Assembly: GCF_003254395.2 (NCBI RefSeq)
Contig: NC_037650.1
Coordinates: 10,578,025-10,642,024, forward strand
Length of the DNA stretch: 64,000 nucleotides
DNA from: Apis mellifera
Lineage: Eukaryota > Arthropoda > Insecta > Hymenoptera > Apidae
Direction: 5' to 3'
Of this stretch, positions 36,901 through 48,322 are shown piece by piece. The translations under genes and the position numbers were made by a program. Each line of letters opens with the position of its first letter. Positions within the stretch are counted from its first letter, which is position 1. The notes under the pieces are model-generated. The model searched no databases. It saw only the letters and a list, made by a program, of their open reading frames with translations, and was not told the origin of the DNA.

Positions 36901-37850
36901 CACCGTGTTATTTCGCTCGTCTCGGCCACGATTTGCCCTCCTCTCTATTTTCTTCTTATTATAATCGAACTTTATTTATTTATCCGATCATTTCTGATTA
37001 TCGATGATTAAAAATAAAATGAACAACTATTACTGTTAAAGTTAAATTGAACATACAAATTCGTAATTTTATATCAATATAATTTTTATATTATCTGTTA
37101 AAATTGAATTTTATATATATATATATACACACATACATTTAAGAGAAGCAATGCCTTTTTTTTACGCATTTGTTAATGGAGTTTAAAGAGTCTCCGGGGA
37201 GAAAACGATTAAGGAAGGGGGGGGGGGGAATCGTGAAAAATGGACCACCAAGAGGGCGACACGGAAATGTTTTATAGCCCCTCGAGCTTAAGAGTTTCCT
37301 GGCAAGCGCACGCGCTGTGATTTGTATTATTGGCGAAGAAAAAGTTTTAAATTGATGAAAAATGTGGAAAGTTTGCCCCTATTTGCAATCAGTGCTCATA
37401 CGAGTCGATAGTTTCAATCTAATCGTCTATTACCAATATATTTCGAGTCGAATCACGAAGGGAAGAAACGCACATTTCCTTATGTGATATATTTTGTAAA
37501 ATTTTGATACGATATAGAGAATAATGAAAATGGAAGGAAGATGGGGAAAAATTTCATTAGGCAAAATTAAATAGTTTTGAATGTAGCGTGGTATGCGTGT
37601 ATTGCGGAAGTGGATAACGTGTACTGGTATTTCGAAAATGGAGATTTTACCAACGTTTCGAGATGTACAGTGTTGAAAAAATAATGTTCCATTTAAGAAA
37701 ATAAACACGAAATGTTAATGTGTATTATTCACCGCACGCAAATGCTCCTCTTTCAAGTCAATCCAAAGTTAGTAGAAACCAAAGCGAAATTGGTATTTCA
37801 ACAATAATGACTTATTGTAACTTAATTATCTGGATGAGAATTAAAATAAT
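33966..37850. other. Shaw intron 1, no gene confirmed
   Basis: AT-rich, with poly-T and (TA)n runs at 35401-35418, 36350-36370 and 37110-37126 and a 12-base G run at 37217-37228. A diverged duplicate with CTACTA and TCTAATTATA motifs covers about 36700-36830. Confidence 0.5.
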
Positions 37851-37854
37851 CTGT

Positions 37855-38730
37855 TAAACTCGGCTGATCAAAATCAAAAAAAGTTAAAATTCAAAGTTTT
37901 TGATATTTTAAATTATGAAAATTTTTCTGTTATTACTTTATTTATCAACAAGAGCTTAAGGAGTAGGATATCGATTAATTAAAATATTTTATTAATTATG
38001 TACATTAATATTCCATTAAATTTATCAAAATTGAAAAAATTAAAAATTCAAAGTTTTTGATATTTCAAATTATGAAAAATTTTCTACTATTATATTATTT
38101 TATCAACAAAAAGTTGAGAAGAATCATATATCGTTTAGTTAAAGTATTTTATCAATATTAATTAAAAAAAGTTAAAATTCAAAATTTTTGATATTTTAGA
38201 TTATGAAAATTTTTCTACTATTATATTATTTTATCAACAAAAAGTTGAGAAGAGGCATATATAAAATATTCTATCAACTATATATTATTTATATATTAAT
38301 ATTCTATTAAATTTAGCTGATAAAAATCAAAAAAAGTTAAAATTCAAAATTTTTGATATTTCAAATTATGAAAAATTTTCTACTTTTACATTATTTTATC
38401 AACAAGAGCTTGAAAAGCAGCGTATATCGATTAATTAAAATATTCTATCAACTATACATTATCTATATATTAACATTATATTAAACTCGGCTAATAAAAA
38501 TCAAAAAAAGTTAAAATTCAAAATTTTTGATATTTCAAATTATGAAAATTTTTCTGCTATTATTTTATCACAACGAAGGCTTGAAAAACGCGTATCAATT
38601 AATTAAAATATTCTATCAACTACACATTATCTACATATTAATATCCTATTAAACTCGACTGATAAAAATCGAAAAAGTTAAAAAATTCAAAATTATTGAC
38701 GAAAAATTGTTCCACTGTTATATATACATT
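37855..38730. repeat. Six-copy tandem array, 130-175 base unit
   Basis: The unit contains CTCGGCTGATAAAAATC, AAAAGTTAAAATTCAAA and TTTTTGATATTTCAAATTAT, with a variable ATATTAAT spacer. GTTAAAATTCAAA anchors lie near 37883, 38039, 38171, 38335, 38509 and 38677. Confidence 0.92.
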
Positions 38731-39419
38731 TTATGAACGAGAAGTTGAGGAGAAATGCGGTTGCGCATTTCGTTTAATTCGCAAATTGAATACAGAGCAG
38801 GGTGTGTATACTTTAGGCGTGGACTAATTGTGAATTGCTGTTCGTACAAGGTTTAAGCACACGCTCTAGATAGAAAATTGGTGATATGCGGCGTTATGTA
38901 TAGACACTGACCTTAATACCGCTATACGTTAAATAGATAAGGATATACATGGAGGAATGCTGCTTATGCATGTGCATACGTGCATATAACGTTGCTTATA
39001 TGCGGATCATTTAAATTTATCCACACCGCAATAAGACGTGACAACAACGTTTCGCGCAACGATATTCTTTCGAGTAATAAAATAAATTTAATTCAAGCGA
39101 AAAGAAAAAAAAAAAGAAAGAAATTTTACGAAGGATATACTTTCATCCATCCCTCTATTTTCTCCGTTTAATTTCCTTCTTTCTTTACTCGAAATTTTTC
39201 CTCGCCACGTGCTTAAGAAATCATCACGTAGATCGGAGAATTGATACATTAATCACGCTTGAACTGGAATTGGAATGTCACTTCAATAGCTCCTTTGCTA
39301 CGGTTTCACGGAAACCTCCCAATGATCCTGTCACGTATTATCAAGCCTCTAGATAGTAATTCGGTATCGACGGAGATTCCAACACCCTCCGATATTCCAT
39401 CCAACGCTTCTTCCTTCCG

Positions 39420-39956
39420 AAACGTTGCCTTGCCTTGCCTTGCGAGAAAATCCTTTTCCCCCGAATGAGAAATTTTAATTCACGGATGTGATAGGAAATA
39501 TTTATAAGAAAATTTGATAAAAAAATATTGTATTATATTTGTCTTATTCCACGTTTAATAATTTATTCGTATCGACGTTAATTGAACGATTGCATTCGTC
39601 ACAGTTGCCTTGCCTTGTGACAAAATCCTTTTCCATGAATGAGAAATTTTAATTCACGGATGTGATAGGAAATATTTATAAGAAAATTTGATAAAAAAAA
39701 TATTGCATCGTATTTGTTTTATTCCGCGTTTAATAATTTATTCGTATCAATGATTAATTGAACGATTGCATTCGTCACAGTTGCTTTGCCTTGCGAGAAA
39801 ATCCTTTTCCCCCGAATGAGAAATTTTAATTCGCGGATGTGATAGGAAATATTTATAAGAAAATTTAATAAAAAAATATTGCATCGTATTTGTCTTATTC
39901 CACGTTTAATCATTTATTTATATAACGTTAATTGAACGATTGCATTCGTCACAGAA
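39420..39956. repeat. Three-copy tandem repeat, ~178-base unit
   Basis: GTTGCCTTGCCTTG, AATCCTTTTCC, GAATGAGAAATTTTAATTCA and GAACGATTGCATTCGTCACA recur with starts near 39424, 39604 and 39780. Copies are nearly identical, so the duplication is recent. Confidence 0.95.
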
Positions 39957-40129
39957 ATTCGTAACTAAAGGGAGAATTGGTCGAATTCAAGCTTCGTCAC
40001 ATTCTTGATAAGTGTCACATATATATATATATATATATTCATTGGTTATTCCATTTGTCACGCGTTAGAATTATCAAATAATATCATTGGAGTTATATAT
40101 ATATAAATATATACATAATAATTTAATTC

Positions 40130-40420
40130 TCTAACTATTATATTAATTTATAAATAATTATATATTAATTTATAAATAATTATAAATAATTATAAATATA
40201 TATTTTATATTAATAAATATATATATATAATTATATATTGATATAATATAAATATTTATAAAACTATTATTTAAAAATTTTTTCAAAAAATTATTAATTT
40301 TTAAAATTTAAATTAATTTTTTATACTAATTACAAAAACTATATAATAACAAACATGAATAATAAGCATAATAATTAACTTTTTACCTATTTTCTTTCAA
40401 ATTCTAAATAAAACTAATGA
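40130..40420. repeat. Dispersed AT-rich repeat, copy 2
   Basis: Same order of blocks as 32600-32865, ending AACAAACATGAATAATAAGC then ATAATAATTAACTTTTTAC. The copy is diverged with indels. Confidence 0.75.
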
Positions 40421-41400
40421 TATGTTTAATGTAAAATGTTTGTATAATTTTACAAGAAAGCAATATCAATATTTAATTTAAAATAATACCAATTGTTCGA
40501 TATTAAAATCTGCTTCTTCTTCTTTTGTTATTCTTATTATTAAAATTCTTATAAATTAAAAAAAATTAAAGTTATAAAATTATTGTAAATTCTTATTATA
40601 AAATTTTTCGTTTTGTCAATTCAAGCTTATTAATTATTTTGAAATTAATTTAATTCCTATGGGGATTATTATTTATTTATGGACAGGATAGAAAAAACGA
40701 TCTCGAAACATGTACTTCAATAAAATTATTACGAATTATTATATTTACACGATAAAGTGTTATCTCTATTTTTTTTTTAATTTACAGTTTTTCTTATTTT
40801 TACATTCTTTTTTATTTTTTTTTTTAAATATTTCAATAATTTGTAGCTCGTCTTTTCTCGCATATAAACATTTATATTACGTAACAAATACACGTTGAAT
40901 TATCTCCGTGCGCAACAATTAACGTGCACGCAATGTAATATCATTTTATGCAAATTTTTCGTGATTAAGCATTAAGCATAAGCAGTTTCGCTATCAGCAT
41001 GGCTGTTGGCCAAATTGGACACACTTTTTGTGCTAAATTAGTCGAGTAGGTAACTCGTGCACTCGAAGATGAGGACATTTGGACACAATGGTATAATAAA
41101 GAGTTTGTATTTTTAGTTGTCCCAGTTAAGTGCAATTGTTAAATATGCACACGTCAATATCGAAGTCACGAAAGCGTATAATTAGAAAATATTCGCGAAA
41201 CTTTCAGGTTCGTGGCTCGACGATTGGGGATTGTCGTGGATAATTTTAAGAAGAAACCCGATTTAAAGACATGAAATTGAGAGAATCGCAATTAGGGGAT
41301 AAACTTTCGAGGACTTGTCAATTAACACACATATATATTTTTTAATCATCATCGTTATTATTATTATTATTGTCAACAGAAAAAGAAGAAACTCTCGCTT
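40421..41400. other. Shaw intron 1, no gene
   Basis: AT-rich to about 40880. A compositionally ordinary unique block (about 40900-41230) follows, with no open frame of note. Confidence 0.5.
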
Positions 41401-41409
41401 TTATTAGAA

Positions 41410-41842
41410 CTTGATAAAATCATTCGTTTTTGTAATATTTCAATTCTTAATAATCGTCGTACATACAAACGCATACATATATATATATATATATAGTGTT
41501 TCAAGTATATTCGTAAAGAAATTTATCCAAATATCTGGAATGAGAGCGACAGAGAAAGAGACATTATCAGCGTATCATCTAAAAAAAAAGGACAGAAAGA
41601 TATTATATTCATTAAGCGAATAAAATCATTCGTTATAATATTTCAATTTTTAATAATCATCATATATATAAATGCACGATATATATATATCGTAGACTCG
41701 TAAAGAAATCTATCCGAATATTTGGAATGAGAGCGAGAGAGAGAAAGATATCATCGATATATCATCTGAAAAAAAAAAAAAGAAAGAAAGATATTATATT
41801 CATTAATATTATATTCATAATAAGCAGATAAAATCATTCGAT

Positions 41843-41919
<77 letters not shown>

Positions 41920-41920
41920 A

Positions 41921-41953
<33 letters not shown>

Positions 41954-42550
41954 AAGAAATCTATCCGAATATCTGGAATGAGAGCGAGAGAGAGAGACGT
42001 CATCGATGTATCTAAAAAAAAAAAAAGAAAAGAAAAATATTATATTCATTAAGCGAATAAAATCACTCGTTTTTATAATATTTCAATTCTTAATCATCGT
42101 ACAAATGCACGATATATATATATATATATATAGTGTTTCAGGTAGAGAAATCTATCCGAATATCTGGAATGAGAGCGAGAGGGAAAGAGAGAAAGAGTCG
42201 CTGTATCATCTAAAACAAAGAAAAAAAAAAAAAGGAAAGAAAGATATTATATTCATTAAGTAGATAAAATCATTCGTTTTTATAATATTTCAATTCTTAA
42301 TAATCGTCATAAATGCACAATATATATATATATATAATTTTAGGTAGACTCGTAAAGAAATTTATCCGAATATGAGCGAGAGAGAGAGACGTCATCGATG
42401 TATCATCTAAAAAAAAAAAAAAGGAAAGAAAGATACTATATTCATTAAGCGGATAAAATCATTCGATATATATATATATATATATAAAGAAATCTATCCG
42501 AATATCTGGAATAAGAGCGAGAGAGAAAGAGAGAGAGACGTTGTCGGTGT
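41410..42550. repeat. Six-copy tandem array with internal (TA)n, ~205-base unit
   Basis: The unit contains AAAATCATTCGTTTTTATAA, (TA)n, AAGAAATCTATCCGAATATC, TGGAATGAGAGCGAGAGAGA and GATATTATATTCATTAAGCG. AAAATCATTCG anchors lie near 41416, 41622, 41828, 42057, 42265 and 42454. The TA tract differs in length in every copy and reaches over 100 bases in the third. Confidence 0.94.
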
Positions 42551-43289
42551 ATCATCGGCGAACGAAAACAATAGGATCGAGCGTTTAAAAAAATAAAACG
42601 CACAACTTCCTCCTCGGAGAAACTTCGCTCTTTTCTTCTCCATACATTCGGCCGGCATCCAGGCCAGAATCATTCATCCTCCTGACGTTCCATTTCAGGA
42701 GATGAATATCGATATTCCGGTTGAAACGTTGTCAGACGATGAGAGAAGAAGAAAGACGGAGGAGGGGAGGGGGTTATCTTCATTTTTCACGTATTAAACG
42801 CCTTCGAAGAATCGGCGCGACGCCGCGAAAAAATGTCGCGATTCACGGCAATTTGCGTCAACGCTCGACGAATAAAAAGGATTCCCCCCCCCCCCTCCCC
42901 TCTCCTTTCATCCCCCTTCCTTTTTATCCGCCCCCGTATCAAGGATACGGAGATGAATAGGAATTCACCACTCGCCTTGTTCCGCCACTTGTCCGATCAC
43001 AATCGTGTTTACATTTCCCTTATCCTCGATTCGTGGCTGGCCCAACGTAGTTTTATTCTACTTTCGTTTCTCCTCGTACCACTTTTTCCTCGATGAAAAA
43101 TCGGAAGAAAAGCGGAATAAAATCTCGTGGGAGACGAAACGGAAAGGAAAAGGCGAATCAATACGAATTTTTTCTTAATTTTAAGATGCTGTAAATTCTT
43201 GGAAACCAAAGTTGCTTCAAGTAATCACTTAATAAAGAAGGCTCGAATAATAACATTTATATTCATACTCGCTTTTCACACATTTGACA

Positions 43290-43320
<31 letters not shown>

Positions 43321-43714
43321 CGTTTTAAATTATCGAAATAACTTTGTTCTTAATTCACGCAATAATTGATTAAAAATTTTGCTCTGCCCGAAAATTTGCA
43401 CATTTGCTACATTCAAGACAAAGAAATATGTATCTTATATGTGTCTCTCACAAACAGAGTCAGTCGAGCTATGCATCATCCATCCGTTCGGAATCCAGAA
43501 ACGCTGAATTCTATTTCTCAACAATACCAGCCTCTGACTTGCCGTCATAAATCTTCCCTTTGTCCTAACGGCAAACGTCCAACAGTTATGATCCGAAGCT
43601 CGAGCTAATAAAAAAAAAAAAGAACTGATCTCTGGAATATCAAAGTTTCTTTCCTCTTCTCTTCATTATTATACTCCTCCCTTCGTGAAAAAGATTTCTT
43701 TCTTCGTCAAAATC
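42551..43714. other. Shaw intron 1, no gene confirmed
   Basis: GC-richer 42590-43100 with a 12-base C run at 42884-42895. Frames here are short and without domains. Confidence 0.5.
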
Positions 43715-44075
43715 GATCGAAAACTCGCACAGAGAGAGAAAGAAAAAGAGAAAGAGAAAGAGAGAGGGATAATTTATAGATTAATTCCCTAGAAAAATTC
43801 CCTAAAATTTTCGAGTTTGATCGGCGAAAAAATGGCCACGGCAATTCGCATAGAAAAAGAGAAAGAGAAAGAGAAAGAAAGGGATAATTTCTAGATCCGG
43901 AAAATTCCCTAGAATTTTCGAATTTGATCGGCGAAAAAATGGCAACGGCAATTCGCACAGAGAAAGAGAGAAAGAGAAAGACAGAGAGAGAGGGATAATT
44001 TTTAGATACGGAAAATTCCCTAGAATTTTCCAGTTTGATCGGCGAAAAAGTGGCAACGGTAACTCGCACAGAGAA

Positions 44076-44130
<55 letters not shown>

Positions 44131-44580
44131 TAATTTTTAGATACGGAAAATTCTCTAGAATTTTCCAGTTTGATCGGCGAAAAAATGGCAACGGCAACTC
44201 GCACAGAAAAAGAGAAAAAGAGAAAGATAAAGAGAGAGAGAGAGAAAAAGATAATTTTTAGATTAATTCCGTAGAAAAATTCCCTAAAATTTTCGAGTTT
44301 AATCGGCGAAAAAATGGCCACGGCAATTCGCATAGAGAAAGAGAAAAAGAGAAAGAGAAAGAGAAAGAGAGGCATAAATTCTAGATCCGGAAAATTCCCT
44401 AGAATTTTCGAGTTTGATCGGCGAAAAAATGGCAACGGCAACTCGCACAGAAAAAGAAAGAAAGAGAAAGACAAAGAGAGAAAGAGAGAGAGAGAGGGAA
44501 AGGGATAATTTCTAGATCCGGAAAATTCTCTAGAATTTTCGAGTTTGATTGGCGAAAAAATGGCCACGGAAATCGTGTGA
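43715..44580. repeat. Seven-copy tandem array with GA-rich linkers, 107-135 base unit
   Basis: The core TTTGATCGGCGAAAAAATGG, CAACGGCAACTCGCACAGA and GGAAAATTCCCTAGAATTTT recurs at about 43816, 43923, 44034, 44169, 44298, 44413 and 44543, separated by (GAGAAA)n linkers of different length. A 295-codon - strand frame across the array (44594-43707) is a repeat translation read in alternating frames and not a gene. Confidence 0.95.
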
Positions 44581-46429
44581 CAATCGACGATCATGTGGAA
44601 GCATCATCTCATCTGATGGAAGGGAGGGGGGAAAAAAACTTGTCTCTCTCGTCGACAGTGAAAAAGCGGAGAGCATTCGTTAAAGCGACCGAAAATTAAA
44701 TTCCGCGTTATTGATGACCAATGCCCCTATAAATCAAACTAACTGACAAAAAGTGCTCGCCGCCTGGTTGCGTCCATTCTCCCCCCTTCATCCTCTCATC
44801 CTCTTCTTCCCCCTTCCCCCGCTCTTCGACCCCCGTAAAGTTTCCATTTAACGGGGAAACGGGTTGGCTGCTCGATATCGTGTGAATCGGATATAACAGT
44901 GGTAAACGCAAAGTTTTCGATAAATGCGACACGCGTGTATCGCGTGTGTAACACGTGGAAATATTCAAACGGTCACACTCGTTTCGAGGTGATAAAAATT
45001 ACCAGGTGTACCGAACACTTGTTTTCACTTTTTTTTTATATATAATATTTTATATATATAATATTTTTATATAATATTTTATATATATAATATATATATT
45101 TCTTTTTTATAATTTTTTTTCGTGCTACTTTTTTCTCGTCCGATTTCCTTTTTCTTTTTTTTTTTTTTTTTTTTGTAAAATCTGGAAGAAAATCGGAGAA
45201 AGGATTAAAAATAGGCGAAAAATATGTTTTAAAAAGGGGAGGGAGGAAGGAATTTTCTGATAGGAACCAATGGTGACAACGATAAAATCAGGGATTCAAA
45301 TCCGTTCGGATTAGGATCCATCGGCGCAACCGTCCCATTTCGATGACTCTTGGCAACGATTCGCGATGAAATCGGCTTACACAGGGAATGGGGACGTTGA
45401 ACCTCGAAGCACGAAGTATCCTTCCGGATTCGCTTCAAGGATGGGGGGAAAATGTAGAATTTGTACCGTTTTCTACGATTGTGCGATCGGAAACGGATAG
45501 CTTTTCCTGGCTCCCCCTATTCCTCCCCGTCCCTCTCGCAAACAAACCAGAGAATCTTTTGTTGCGCTGATCAATTCGACAATGCAGAAAGCTGAAAGTC
45601 TATATTGTGGAAGACGATTAACGGGGAAAAAAGGGGAGATCAGAGCAAAGAAAGTTGTAAGCGTTACTATGATCGAAAAATCCTACGCATCCAGAATCCA
45701 AACGTTCCTTAATCCTTGTATCGTTGAAGGGTCAAGATTTGTCTCGGTGTGTACAGACAAGGAGCTGTGTGTGTATGTGTGTGTGTGTGTGAAGAAATGG
45801 AAGAAAGGCTGGAGTGTCCTTGAAACACAAGAGGTATACGTTCGAAGATGTACATAGCTCGATAGACAGAAGATTTCTAGTGGCAAACAATCGCGGATTC
45901 GAGCCGTCCTGATCGATTCGTCGTTTTCTATTCGAACACGAGTGCTTGTCGTTCGAATTTCAATAACGTTTTTCAAATCGATATTCATTCAGAGACCAAG
46001 TGTTATTCGATTATTATTGTCGCAAACTACGAGATCACGAGATGTGGATAAAGATATGGGAATGGCGTGATGAAATTAACAGATGGTGTTTTAAGGACTT
46101 GGAAACAGTGGAACATTTGTATGTAAAAAAATTCGAAATAAGTATTTCGTTTTGTTTTATTGATCGTTGGTTTTGAAAGTATTTTATAAAGAGGTTAGTT
46201 AATTGATGGGGAAAATTTAATAGTCGAAGTTGCTAATAATGTTACTTTCAGAAATTATTTTAGTAATTTTGTGGTTCAAAATAGGAAATAATTATGATTT
46301 TAAACGATTGAGATTATACGAGAAGCGAATCGATTATAATTTTTTAATTACTCGAACATTTTAATAAGTAATTAATTTTAAGTAATTAATTATTCGAGAA
46401 TTTTAACTAGTTACTTTTTCAACGGGTTA
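44581..46429. other. Shaw intron 1, no gene confirmed
   Basis: Contains an AT minisatellite (TATATAATATTTT variants) at about 45040-45105, poly-T at 45155-45175 and a (GT)n at 45768-45791. Frames at 45229-45988 show no domain. Confidence 0.5.
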
Positions 46430-47800
46430 ATAGCCATCTCTGGTTACAACTGCAATTATTGTAGAATAATTATAATAACTACGAATAAATGTTATTTCAT
46501 TTTAATAATTATTTTAAGTAATTTCGAATTACTTTTTCAATTTAATTAAATGCCCAACTCTGGTTACAACTATTGTGGACAATTATAATAGCTAGGAATA
46601 AATGTTATTTTAATAATTATTTAAAGTAATTTTACTCGAGTTTACTTTTTCAATTTAATTAAATGCCCAATTCTGGTTACAACTGCAATTATTGTATAAT
46701 TCTGTAATTATAATAGCTAGGAACAAATGTTATTCGAGCATTTTAATAACTGCAATTATTGTATAATTCTATAATTATAATAGCTAGGAATAAATGTTAC
46801 TCAAGCATTTTAATAATTCTTTAAAGTAATTTCATTCAATTTAATTAAATGTCCAATTCTGGTTAGAACTGCAATTATTGTATAATTCTGTAATTATAAT
46901 AGCTAGGAACAAATGTTATTCGAGCATTTTAATAACTACAATTATTGTATAATTCTACAATTATAATAGTTAGGAATAAATGTTACTCAAACATTTTAAT
47001 AATTCCTTAAAATAATTTCATTCAAATTTCAATTAACTTTTTCAATATAATTAAATACTTAATTCTGATTACAACTACAATTATTATAGAACAATTATCA
47101 TATCTACGAATAAATGTTATTCTAACATTTTAATAATTGCAATTATTGTATAATTCTACAATTATAATAGCTAGGAATGTTAGGAATAATAGTATATATG
47201 TTATAAATGTTACTCAAGCATTTTAATAATTCTTTAAAATAATTTTATTCGAATTACTTTTTCAATTTAATTAAATACTCAATTCTAGTTACAATTGCAA
47301 TTATTGTAGAACAATTATAATAACTAGGAATAAATGTTACTTAAGCATTTTAATAATTCCTTAAAATAATTTTACTCAAGTTACTTTTTCAATTTAATGA
47401 AATACTCAATTACAATTGCAATTATTATTGAACAATTATAATAACTAGGAATAAATGTTATTCAAGCATTTTAATAATTGCAATTATTAAAATTATTAAT
47501 TCTACAATTATAATAGCTACAAATAAATTTTATTCAAGCATTTTAATAATTCCTTAAAGTAATTTTACTCCAATTACTTTTTCAATTTAGTTAAATATTC
47601 AATTACAACTGCAATTATTATTGAACAATTATAATAGCTAGAAATAAATATTATTCAAACATTTTAATAATTCCTTAAAGTAATTTTACTCGAGTTATTT
47701 TTTCAATTTAATTAAATACTCAATTACAACTGCAATTATTACAAAACAATTGTAATATCTACGAATAAATATTACTCAATAAATAACTCAAGATTATTCG
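46430..47800. repeat. AT-rich tandem array directly upstream of the T1 exon, ~12 copies
   Basis: The unit of about 110-130 bases contains TGGTTACAACTGCAATTATT, AATTATAATAGCTAGGAATA, AATGTTATTCGAGCATTTTA and ACTTTTTCAATTTAATTAAA. It recurs from about 46440 to 47770 with sub-block losses. The array ends about 135 bases before the Shaw T1 exon. Confidence 0.92.
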
Positions 47801-47934
47801 AAATTAAGTAATCACCTTTCCAATTTAATTCCCCCCCTATTCTTCTTACAACTTCTTACAATTATCGCAGAACGAGGAGAAACTAGAATCGAACGTAATA
47901 ATAATATTAATCTAACGAATGTTATTGATTGCAG

Positions 47935-48322
47935 GCCGCGTGGGTTTCTCTGAGTCCGATTCTCCGGGACCGACGATAGCAGAGCCTCGATCAAAATGAG
48001 CATTCTAAACGCGGATTCGGAGAACCGCGTGACCCTGAACGTGGGCGGTATCCGGCACGAGACGTACAAGGCGACCCTCAAGAAGATCCCCGCGACCAGG
48101 CTGTCCAAGTTGACCGAGGCTCTGGCCAATTACGACCCGGTCTTGAACGAGTACTTCTTCGACAGGCATCCGGGTGTCTTCGCCCAGGTGCTCAATTACT
48201 ATCGCACGGGGAAGCTCCATTATCCGACCGATGTGTGCGGCCCGTTGTTCGAGGAGGAGCTTGACTTTTGGGGCCTCGACTCCAATCAGGTGGAGCCCTG
48301 TTGCTGGATGACGTACACCCAG
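47935..48322 (+). CDS. Shaw voltage-gated K+ channel, exon with start codon and T1 domain
   Basis: The exon begins after a GATTGCAG acceptor (47934), has 61 bases of 5' UTR, and starts at ATG 47996 in CAAAATG, a good insect initiation context. Coding runs to CAG|GTATAC at 48322: 109 codons, phase 0. Nearly all is the T1 (BTB-like) tetramerisation domain: RVTLNVGGIRHETYKATLKK, then HPGVFAQVLNYYRTGKLHYP. The Zn-binding pattern of non-Shaker T1 domains, H-x5-C-x20-CC, is exact (H75, C81, C102, C103). Only 10 residues precede T1, so there is no room for an N-terminal inactivation ball; a non-inactivating delayed rectifier is expected, as known for fly Shaw. T1 acts in the cytoplasm, allowing assembly only with Shaw-class subunits. 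Confidence 0.97.

Noticed and set aside
43707..44594. 295-codon - strand frame
   Set aside because: Read-through of a tandem array with GA linkers; the repeated peptide switches frame between units and has no domain.
22369..47934. Recursive splice sites (AG directly followed by GTAAGT) in the long intron
   Set aside because: Sites such as CGCAGGTAATAC at 25265 lack a polypyrimidine tract; none was convincing.
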